From assembly GCA_023262245.1 (NCBI GenBank), contig JALRDC010000106.1, positions 1-11,517 on the forward strand: a stretch of DNA of 11,517 nt, given 5' to 3'. Source of the stretch: Flavobacteriaceae bacterium (GTDB lineage Bacteria; Bacteroidota; Bacteroidia; Flavobacteriales; Flavobacteriaceae). A program made the position numbers and the translations under genes. The notes beneath the pieces were generated by a model. It had not been told where the DNA came from. It searched no databases and saw only the letters and a program-made list of their open reading frames with translations. Of this stretch, positions 1 to 7,400 are shown one piece after another (position 1 is the first letter of the stretch; each line of letters starts with the position of its first letter).

Positions 1-1077
1 AATTAAACGTTTAAACAGGGAACCTTTGACTGCATCATTTGCGATACCCTGTACGATAATAGCCGAGGATTGTACCCCTACATTTCCCGCCATAGCGGCA
101 ATAAGAGGAGTGTAGAAAAATAAGTTTCGCAACTTGGGTTCTTCCATAATCGATTCAAAATCTTGGAGTATGAATACACTTCCTAGCCCTCCTAGTAAAC
201 CCAAAAAAAGCCAAGGTAGTCGCGCTTTGACCAAGTCAAAGATTTTATCGTCTGCCTCTACGTCTGCCGAAATACCAGCAGCAAGCTGATAATCTTTATC
301 TGCTTCTTCTTTTATTAAATCAACAATATCATCGATTGTGATGCGACCTAAAAGTTCTTTCTTGCTATTGATTACCGGAATCGCTTCTAAATCGTATTTT
401 GACATGATTTTGGCAACTTCATCTCCTTCTTGATCTACAGTGACAAAGTCAACCTGAGGAATATAAATATCTTTAACCTTAGCTCTGGAATTGGCGGTAA
501 TTAAGTCTTTAAGTGAAAGGCGCCCTTTGAGCCTGTTTTTTTCATCCACAACGTAAATGGAATGTACTCGTGTCACATTTTCTGCTTGTGCACGCATTTC
601 ATTTAGACATTTAAGGACACTAAGATCTTCCTTTACTTTCACCAATTCTTTAGCCATAAGACCTCCAGCTGAATTCTCATCGTAACGCAGAAGATCGCGA
701 ATGTCTTTCGCGTGTTCGATATCTTCTATTTGAGACATGACCTTTTCTTGGCGCTCCTCAGGAAGTTCAAGGATGATGTCTGCAGCGTCATCTGTATCTA
801 ACTCAAGAACTTCTTTAGCAATCTCTTTTGCTGAGAGTTGACGTAAAATGCCTTCTCTAATATCTGGGTCAACGTCGGCTAGTGCATCAGCTGTGGTGTC
901 ACTTCCTAATAACTTAATTAGATACGTGGCTTCTTCGATGGAGAGTCCTTCTATAATTTCCCCCAGATCCGCATAGTGAACTGGCTGAAGTTTTCTTTTT
1001 AAACGTGCATTGTCCTTTTTTTCAATGAGCGTTTTGATGTCATCTAAGAAAAGGGAATCAATTTGAAATGTTGCCAT
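1..1077 (-). CDS. mgtE: Magnesium transporter MgtE, C-terminus beyond window
   Basis: This gene encodes an inner-membrane Mg2+ channel/transporter. The visible 359 codons start at the ATG at 1077 and run off the left edge; the family is about 450 residues, so roughly 90 residues of the membrane domain are missing. An acidic, helical MgtE N-domain covers about residues 1-135. A CBS pair follows (about 136-262), opening with the SAGGLM motif and carrying a second CBS unit around the segment IPVINSKKELLGRITIDD. The membrane domain begins near residue 281 (LPWLFLGLLGG) and includes the family signature GNVGVQSSAIIVQG at about 330-343. In known MgtE proteins the N and CBS domains bind Mg2+ and close the pore when internal Mg2+ is high, so control is probably at the protein level. 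The start lies inside the end of rsmA (20-nt overlap), which suggests translational coupling. No leader or riboswitch is possible directly upstream because that DNA is coding. Confidence 0.95.
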   Translation of the reverse strand, partial: MATFQIDSLFLDDIKTLIEKKDNARLKRKLQPVHYADLGEIIEGLSIEEATYLIKLLGSDTTADALADVDPDIREGILRQLSAKEIAKEVLELDTDDAADIILELPEERQEKVMSQIEDIEHAKDIRDLLRYDENSAGGLMAKELVKVKEDLSVLKCLNEMRAQAENVTRVHSIYVVDEKNRLKGRLSLKDLITANSRAKVKDIYIPQVDFVTVDQEGDEVAKIMSKYDLEAIPVINSKKELLGRITIDDIVDLIKEEADKDYQLAAGISADVEADDKIFDLVKARLPWLFLGLLGGLGSVFILQDFESIMEEPKLRNLFFYTPLIAAMAGNVGVQSSAIIVQGIANDAVKGSLFKRLI

Positions 1078-1843
1078 GGCCAATCCTTTTTGTGAGTTGG
1101 ATAAAGTCATCACCTGAGAGCTTCTCTGGACGTAGGTCAAAGATAGCATCTTCTCTTAACATTTCAGGGATATTCATTTTTTTTAAACTGTTACGCAAAG
1201 TCTTACGTCTTTGTTGGAAGCTTAATTTAACAAGTTTAAATAATAATTCTTCATCACATTCCAAGTGGAAGTTTTGTTTACGAACCAAACGAATTACTGC
1301 AGATTCTACCTTTGGGGGGGGGCTAAATACTTGAGGAGGTACTATAAAAAGAAGTTCAGTTTTATAGAATAATTGAGTAAGTACGGATAAAATGCCGTAT
1401 TTCTTTGAACCCGGAGGTTCGCAAATACGTTCGGCAACTTCTTTTTGAAACATACCCGCAAAAAAAGGTATTTGGTGGCGATTTTCTAGAGTTTTAAAAA
1501 CTATTTGAGTGGAAATATTATAGGGAAAATTTCCAATTATTGCTAAAGGATTGGTTCCGAAACTGTTTTTAAAATCAAGTTTTAGAAAGTCAGCTTCTAT
1601 TATTTTAAGGTTCCCATTTGTATAGGCGTTTTTAAGGAAAGCAACAGATTCTGTATCGATTTCAACTAAAAACAAATCATTGGACTTGTTTATTAAAAAC
1701 TGAGTAAGTACCCCCATTCCCGGGCCAATTTCAACTATTGTATTGTAGGACTTAAAATCCAGCGTATCTGAAATTCGTTTGGCGATGTTTAAATCGGTCA
1801 AAAAGTGTTGTCCTAATTTTTTCTTTGCACGAACGGGTTTCAT
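1058..1843 (-). CDS. rsmA: 16S rRNA (adenine1518/1519-N6)-dimethyltransferase
   Basis: RsmA (KsgA) dimethylates two adjacent adenines in the 3' terminal hairpin of 16S rRNA late in 30S assembly, using S-adenosylmethionine. The 261-residue length is normal. All hallmarks are present: the N-terminal KKLGQHFL (residues 8-15), SAM-binding motif I EIGPGMGVLT (38-47), the acidic SAM contact in EIDTE (61-65), EADF (83-86), the catalytic NFPY at 105-108 (the NLPY motif of the family, with F for L) and the VFSPPPKVESAVIRL segment that opens the C-terminal domain. The ATG at 1843 overlaps the TGA of the DUF4286 gene by 4 nt (ATGA), so the start is well supported. Its own TGA lies 17 codon positions inside mgtE sequence but in another frame. 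The PPP codons form a run of nine C residues (G on the plus strand, 1314-1322), yet the frame is intact through the conserved motif. Confidence 0.97.
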   Translation of the reverse strand: MKPVRAKKKLGQHFLTDLNIAKRISDTLDFKSYNTIVEIGPGMGVLTQFLINKSNDLFLVEIDTESVAFLKNAYTNGNLKIIEADFLKLDFKNSFGTNPLAIIGNFPYNISTQIVFKTLENRHQIPFFAGMFQKEVAERICEPPGSKKYGILSVLTQLFYKTELLFIVPPQVFSPPPKVESAVIRLVRKQNFHLECDEELLFKLVKLSFQQRRKTLRNSLKKMNIPEMLREDAIFDLRPEKLSGDDFIQLTKRIGHGNISN

Positions 1844-2154
1844 GATTGTTCCTCAATTAGCAGAAGTTCTGTTCTAAAATAAAGGATGCGGTTACCAAAT
1901 TTCACCTCACTTGCCTTTTTTAATAAGGCTGCATCTTCTTTAATATATCGATTCAATAGTGTTTTATTTTTACAATGATATTGAACCGCATAACTTACCC
2001 CTCCGTGGTCTTCTTGGCTTATAATTTTAAAAATTTTGCTACGGATAAACTTTTTTGTAGCAAGCATGTCGGGAAGGTGTTTCACTTTCATCCATTGCAG
2101 CCATTCTTTTTCTATAGAAGCTTCAACATGAGTGGTGACATTGTAGATTAACAT
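1840..2154 (-). CDS. DUF4286-family protein of unknown function
   Basis: This is a small protein of 104 residues that I recognise as DUF4286-like; its function is unknown. I chose the ATG at 2154, giving MLIYNVTTHV, because family members begin this way. The only upstream in-frame start is a TTG at 2172 inside the end of serS. The chosen ATG sits 1 nt after the serS stop. There is no signal peptide or membrane segment, so it is likely cytoplasmic. The sequence alternates strands and helices: YNVT strand, amphipathic helix with EKEWLQWM, HLPDMLATKKF, then a SYAVQYHC strand, a helix around LLNRYIKEDAALLKKA, and a final strand FGNRILYFRTELLLIE. This resembles a small alpha/beta-barrel (ABM/ferredoxin-like) fold, which is an inference. 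Its place between serS and rsmA, coupled to both, hints at a translation- or ribosome-linked role but does not prove one. Confidence 0.85.
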   Translation of the reverse strand: MLIYNVTTHVEASIEKEWLQWMKVKHLPDMLATKKFIRSKIFKIISQEDHGGVSYAVQYHCKNKTLLNRYIKEDAALLKKASEVKFGNRILYFRTELLLIEEQS

Positions 2155-2155
2155 C

Positions 2156-3427
2156 CTAGTCGATTCGATCAAACCCTGTATAAGGAACTAAAACCTTAGG
2201 AATTTGAATCCCTTGTGGGGTTTGAAAATTTTCAAGAAGTCCAGCAACAACTCTTGGAAGCGCAAGGGCACTTCCGTTTAGGGTATGAACACTTTGTTTT
2301 TTTCCATTCTTGTCTTTGTATCTCAGTTGCAGGCGTTCTGCTTGAAAACCATTAAATGTTGATACAGAACTGATTTCTAACCATCTTTTTTGTGCTGTTG
2401 AATAGATTTCAAAATCATAAGTTAAAGCAGCGGTAAAGCCTAAATCTCCTCCACAGAGTTTCAATATTCGGTAGGGTAATTCCAATTCATTAAGTATGGA
2501 TTTTACATGTTCCACCATTTGATCTAAAGCTTGAAGTGCATTTTGGGGCTCTTCAATTCTTACAATTTCTACTTTGTCAAATTGATGAAGGCGGTTAAGG
2601 CCGCGAACATGAGCTCCATAGCTTCCAGCTTCTCTTCTAAAGCAAGGGGTGTATCCAGTTAAGGCAATAGGTAGGTCCGTGGCATTCAGCAGGCTGTTGC
2701 GATAAAGATTGGTAATGGGTACTTCAGCAGTAGGGATTAAATAAAGGTTATCTGTTTGTACATGATACATTTGCCCTTCTTTATCGGGCAATTGTCCCGT
2801 ACCAAAACCAGAGTCTTCATTCACTAAATGGGGGACTTGTACTTCTTTATAGCCTGCGGCCGTATTGCGATCTAAAAAATAATTGATGAGTCCTCTTTGT
2901 AAACGAGCTCCTTTACCTTTATAGACAGGAAACCCAGCTCCTGTTATTTTATTTCCAAGTTCAAAATCTATCAAATCGTATTTAGAAGCCAGTTCCCAAT
3001 GGGGCTGTGCGTTAGCTTCTAATTTTGGAATCTTTCCGGCAGAAAAAATCTCTTCATTATCCGCTTCAGAATTTCCTGCTGGGACACTTTCATGAGGCAT
3101 ATTGGGTACTTGGGTACGCAATTCAAATAGTCGATTTGTCGTTTCCTGTAAGGCTTCTTGGAGCGCTTTTAAAGTGATTTTTGAAGGCACACTTTTTTCT
3201 TTAAGAAGGTTGGCTTGATCAAGCGCTCCAGACTTAAAAAGGATTCCAATTTCTTTAGCCATCTGATTGGATTCGGCTAAAAGAGAATCCAATTTTGCCT
3301 GCTGGCTTCTTCTTTTTTGATCTAAATCAATGATTTGATTGATAACTTCAGGGTTTTTAAAACCCCTTTTTTGAAGTCCTAAAAGTAGGGAGTCCTTATT
3401 TTCTCTAATAAATTGCAGTGCGAGCAT
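2156..3427 (-). CDS. serS: Seryl-tRNA synthetase
   Basis: SerRS is the cytoplasmic class II synthetase that charges tRNA-Ser (and tRNA-Sec where present) with serine. At 423 residues it has the usual bacterial length. The N-terminal MLALQFIRENKDSL leads into the long helical-hairpin arm (about residues 30-110, rich in K/E/Q/L) that in this family grips the long variable arm of tRNA-Ser. The catalytic domain carries the TAEVPITN serine-binding segment (T233, E235), motif 2 with FRREAGSYG starting at F263, followed by RGLNRLHQFDKVEIV, and motif 3 NGSALALPR starting at N384 with its class-defining arginine at R392. The ATG at 3427 gives the canonical N-terminus. It lies 42 nt after the ribF stop, and a good -7 box at 3442-3449 suggests it can be transcribed independently of ribF. 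The DUF4286 gene follows after 1 nt. Confidence 0.97.
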   Translation of the reverse strand: MLALQFIRENKDSLLLGLQKRGFKNPEVINQIIDLDQKRRSQQAKLDSLLAESNQMAKEIGILFKSGALDQANLLKEKSVPSKITLKALQEALQETTNRLFELRTQVPNMPHESVPAGNSEADNEEIFSAGKIPKLEANAQPHWELASKYDLIDFELGNKITGAGFPVYKGKGARLQRGLINYFLDRNTAAGYKEVQVPHLVNEDSGFGTGQLPDKEGQMYHVQTDNLYLIPTAEVPITNLYRNSLLNATDLPIALTGYTPCFRREAGSYGAHVRGLNRLHQFDKVEIVRIEEPQNALQALDQMVEHVKSILNELELPYRILKLCGGDLGFTAALTYDFEIYSTAQKRWLEISSVSTFNGFQAERLQLRYKDKNGKKQSVHTLNGSALALPRVVAGLLENFQTPQGIQIPKVLVPYTGFDRID

Positions 3428-3441
3428 GGAAATTCTTTTTG

Positions 3442-3449
3442 CAAAAATA
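3442..3449 (-). promoter_or_regulatory. Bacteroidota-type -7 box upstream of serS
   Basis: On the minus strand the bases read TATTTTTG, a full match to the Bacteroidota sigma-ABfr -7 consensus TAnnTTTG. The box ends 14 nt before the serS ATG, in the 42-nt ribF-serS gap, implying a very short leader. I see no TTG at the expected -33 spacing, so it is a candidate only. In AT-rich DNA such a match can arise by chance. Confidence 0.4.
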
Positions 3450-3469
3450 AAGTAATTTTAGTTCTTCCC

Positions 3470-4396
3470 TTACTCGGCGAGGGTTCTTTTGCAAATTTCT
3501 TGATCTTTTTTTAGTTGAGATTTTAAAGCTTCCAACGAATCAAATTTTATTTCATCACGTATTTTTTTCAGAATAGAAACTTGTAATTTTTGACCATAGA
3601 TGCTTTCATTAAAATCAAAAATATGAACCTCTAATGTCTGATTATTACCCTGGATCGTGGGACGATTTCCAATATTCATCATTCCAGGAAAAACCTCCTT
3701 TTGATATTGAACTCTAACAAGGTATACCCCTCGGGGAGGAAGGAGTTTGTAGGTTTCTTCAATTTGAAGATTTGCAGTGGGAAATGCAATAGTTCTTCCA
3801 AGACCAGCTCCTTTGATAACCGTTCCAATAAGTTGGAAAGGCCTACCTAAAAATTGATGTGTTTTCTCAAAATCACTTTCCATAATGGCTTTGCGCACTT
3901 TTGTGGAACTAACGGTTATGGAGGCTATATCTTGAGGGGGAATGATGGTAACCTTAAAGTTATAGGTTTTTCCATAGGCCCTCAAATCTTCAACGCTTGC
4001 TTCACGATTTTTTCCAAATCGATGATCGTATCCGATCATTAAAGATGAAATCCCTAACTGATTTACTAAGATATCGCGTGTAAACTCAATAGCTGTAAGC
4101 CTGGAAAATTCTTTTGAAAAGGGATGTATGATAAGGTTGTCTATTCCCAACCCTTTTAAAAGCGCTTCTTTTTCTTTTAAGGTGTCTATAAGTTTGATTT
4201 CAGTCTCTTTTTGAAGAATCATTCTAGGGTGCGGGAAAAAGGTAAGAACGTTTGCAAGTAAATTTTCTTTACGCGCTTGTTTCACTAGGGTGTTAATAAT
4301 TTTTTGATGTCCCATATGGACCCCATCAAAGGTTCCAATAGTTAGAATTGATTTGGCGTTTGTAGAATAATTTTCAATTCCATGAACAACATTCAT
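3470..4396 (-). CDS. ribF: Bifunctional riboflavin kinase / FAD synthetase
   Basis: RibF phosphorylates riboflavin to FMN and adenylylates FMN to FAD in the cytoplasm. I chose the ATG at 4396 (MNVVHGIENY, 308 residues, normal for the family). The reading frame extends upstream only through a TTG at 4474, and a good promoter -7 box lies within that extension. The N-terminal FAD synthetase domain shows the nucleotidyltransferase motif GTFDGVHMGHQ at 21-31, FFPHPR at 53-58, GYDHRFG at 122-128 and SSTKVR at 163-168. The C-terminal riboflavin kinase domain shows GLGRTIAFPTANL (198-210), the PTAN residues of which bind Mg-ATP, and MNIGNRPT. It is the first gene of the minus-strand block and is divergent from the protease gene. 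No FMN riboswitch fits in the 96-nt divergent gap. Confidence 0.96.
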   Translation of the reverse strand: MNVVHGIENYSTNAKSILTIGTFDGVHMGHQKIINTLVKQARKENLLANVLTFFPHPRMILQKETEIKLIDTLKEKEALLKGLGIDNLIIHPFSKEFSRLTAIEFTRDILVNQLGISSLMIGYDHRFGKNREASVEDLRAYGKTYNFKVTIIPPQDIASITVSSTKVRKAIMESDFEKTHQFLGRPFQLIGTVIKGAGLGRTIAFPTANLQIEETYKLLPPRGVYLVRVQYQKEVFPGMMNIGNRPTIQGNNQTLEVHIFDFNESIYGQKLQVSILKKIRDEIKFDSLEALKSQLKKDQEICKRTLAE

Positions 4397-4421
4397 CAAA
4401 AAATGCTTTGTATTAGCATGA

Positions 4422-4429
4422 CAAAAGTA
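4422..4429 (-). promoter_or_regulatory. Bacteroidota-type -7 box upstream of ribF
   Basis: The minus strand reads TACTTTTG, matching TAnnTTTG exactly, and ends 25 nt before the ribF ATG. Its position supports starting ribF at 4396 rather than at the TTG at 4474, because translation from 4474 would need a transcript beginning further upstream. No convincing -33 TTG is visible. Confidence 0.45.
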
Positions 4430-4492
4430 CGTTAATATCACATATAGACTAATTAGTTTGTTTATTTTTAGCAACGACAGGATTCAATTGTT

Positions 4493-7400
4493 TTGAAAAT
4501 TAAAAAATTGTATTTGCTTAAAAAAAAGTGTCTTATAGGGATGCTCTTAGTGCTCTTTCCCTTGCAATCTATTTTGGGCCAAAGCAAATGGACACAAGTT
4601 TCCAATCCCAATAAGAGAGGAGTCGCTTTTGAGGTATTTGGAGAAAACTACTACCAGATGCCTTCAAATTTTCTCGAGACAAAGTTACTTTCTAACAAAT
4701 CAACTAAACAAGAGATTACCCTCCCTAATGAAAAAGGGGAAGAGGAAGTTTTTTTATTGACCCCAGTACCCCTACTTTCAAAAAGCTTATCGGCAAAATA
4801 CCCTAAAATAAAAACGTTTAAAGGACGGAGTAAAAGCAGACCAGAAGTACAACTCCGACTGAGTACCCTCCCTAACGGCATTAATGCGTGGTTGCGTTTC
4901 AAAGAGGGTCCCGATTATTTTATTCAACCCATCAAGGGGCAGCAACACTATCATTTTTCCTACCTAAAAACCCAAAGGGATATCAGTACCTCACTTATTT
5001 GTAAGACAGAAGCTAAACTTTCAAAACAGAAGCAAGCTGCTAATGCTTCCAAAGTCCAATTGTTAAATGATCAGTTGCGAACGTTTCGAATAGCAGTAGC
5101 GGGAACAGGAGAGTACACCAAATTTTGGGGAGATGATGATGATAGTAATGGAACCAACGCGGAAGATGCCTTTGCAGCTGTAGTAAGCACGATAAACCGT
5201 ATAAATGTCATTTTTGAAAATGATTTAAATATTCGGTTGGAATTAGTTTCAGATGCTGAAATTATGTATCAAGATTCTGATACAGACCCCTTTAATGCAA
5301 ATTTTAACACAGAACTACAAGCTACATTAGACAAACAAATTGGAGATGAAAATTATGATGTAGGACATCTTTTTGATTTTGGTGAACCTAATGGAGATGC
5401 TGGTTGTATAGGCTGTGTTTGTGTGTCTGGAGAAAAAGGTCAAGGTTATTCAATCCATCCCTTTCGAGATATTTTTGGCGGAGAATTTCGTAACGATTAC
5501 TTTGATTTAGATTATGCGGGTCACGAAATAGGTCATCAATTTGGGGCCTATCACACCTTTTCTCATGTTACCGAAGGTGCTGGTGTAAATGCAGAACCTG
5601 GAAGTGGTTCGACCATCATGGGTTACGCAGGAATAACAGGTTCTGACGATTTACAAGAGCATGGAGATCCTTATTTCCACTATCACAGTATTCAAAATAT
5701 TTTATCCTATTTAGATACTATTAGCTGTGGACAAACAGAAGATTTAGGTGCAGAAGTTTTCACTGTCAATGCCGGCGCTGACTATGTCATACCTACTGGG
5801 ACTGCATACGAATTAAAAATAGATCCTATTGTAGGTGATGCGAATTATACTTATTGTTGGGAACAACTAGACAACGGAAAAATCACTGCATCCAATTTTG
5901 GTCCAGAAAATTTACTAGGTGCTATGGCACGGTCTTTACCACCCTCCGAAGCATCAAATCGATATATTCCTAATATCAATCGAATTTTATCTAACAAACT
6001 AACAGAACAAAACCCTAAAATGAATTCGGATTGGGAGACTGTTTCATCGGTTGGGCGTATGTTAAATTGGGGGTTAAGTGTTCGCAAACAAAACGATTCT
6101 TATACGCAGTTGGCACAAGATAAAATAGAGATTGAGGTCAGTGGTAATGCAGGACCCTTTAAAATAATTTCACATGATGAGCCCGAGCTTTTGATACAGG
6201 GAGGTTCCTTAGAGCGCATACTATGGGATGTTGCTAATACCGATCAAAGTCCCGTAAATACATCAGAAGTAGTGATTTCATTATCTACTGACGGGGGCTT
6301 GAGCTTTCCTGTAATATTAGCAGCCGGGGTCCCAAATAATGGTGAAGCAGAAGTTCTAATCCCCAATGATTTAAACACGAATTCTGCTCGAATAAAAATT
6401 AGTGGAAAAGAGAATATCTTTTTTGCTGTCAACACGGAAAATTTTAGCATCGCTGCAAGAGACTTAGCTTTAAATTTTACCCCCTATGAACAAGAAAATT
6501 GTTCTGCAAATAGTTTGAGATATGATTTTACCATTCAACGTAGCGAAAGTTTTGATGACAATTTTAGTCTGGAATTGAATAATCTTCCGGCTTTTGTTAG
6601 CGCTCAATTTTCTAAATCTATTTTCAATTCAAGTGATACCTCAGGATTTGTAAACTTAATTGGACTTTCCAATTTAGATGCCGGGCAATATCGATTTAAT
6701 TTAGAAGTTTTAGTAAATGGAGAAAAGGAAAGCTATGCGTTTATTTTGAATCAAAGAAGTTCAGCGCTTTCTCTAGCAAATTTGCTTTTACCTGAAAATA
6801 ACTCTGAGTCAGTAAACATTAACCCTATTTTGCAATGGGAGGACGATTTAAATGCCGATCATTCCAGAATTCAATTAGCCCGCGATGCAGATTTTGAAAA
6901 TATAGTCATAGACACCCTGGTAAGTAAAGAACAATTTCAAGTTCGAAACCTGGAGGGAGCCACTATATTTTATTGGAGAATACAGCAGCAAAATAATTGT
7001 GGGGTATCACAATTTTCTTCTCCTTATCGTTTTAAGACCAGTGCTATTACCTGTACCAATTTTACCGCATCAAGTCTTCCTGTGGATCTTCAAGACGCTA
7101 CTGACAGCGATGAAGGAATTACGGTGGCTAGTATCAATGTAAATTTTCAAGCTCCAATTCTTGATCTGAATATTTTGGTTGATTTAACTCATAGCTGGGT
7201 AGGGGACCTTACCTTATATTTACAAACTCCAAAAGGAGAACGATTGCTATTGGGCAGGGCAAAAGAAGGAGACTCAGAGGATCATTACACCCAAACACTT
7301 TTTGATCAAGAAGCTACTCAAAGTATTACTGATGGCGTTGCGCCATTTACGGGTAGTTTTGTACCTATTCAAGATATTAGCACTTTATACAATACTTCTT

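Noticed and set aside
1314..1322. Frameshift or pseudogene in rsmA at the nine-G run
   Set aside because: The reading frame continues correctly through the conserved motif to a normal C-terminus, so the gene appears intact.
1068..1334. Opposite-strand open frame over the rsmA end
   Set aside because: It lies wholly antisense to well-conserved rsmA/mgtE coding sequence and its protein has no recognisable features.
2155..2172. Longer DUF4286 start at a TTG at 2172 inside serS
   Set aside because: The ATG at 2154 gives the family-typical N-terminus and ideal 1-nt spacing from the serS stop; the extra six residues are unsupported.
4463..4470. TATTTTTA as the protease promoter -7 box
   Set aside because: The last base differs from the TAnnTTTG consensus and no -33 TTG is suitably placed; in such AT-rich DNA this is too weak to call.
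4397..4474. Upstream extension of ribF by 26 residues from a TTG at 4474
   Set aside because: The extension has no homology to the RibF N-terminus, contains the likely -7 promoter box, and the ATG at 4396 gives a normal-length protein.
4397..4492. FMN riboswitch ahead of ribF
   Set aside because: The 96-nt divergent gap is AT-rich, too short, and shows none of the conserved FMN-riboswitch helices.
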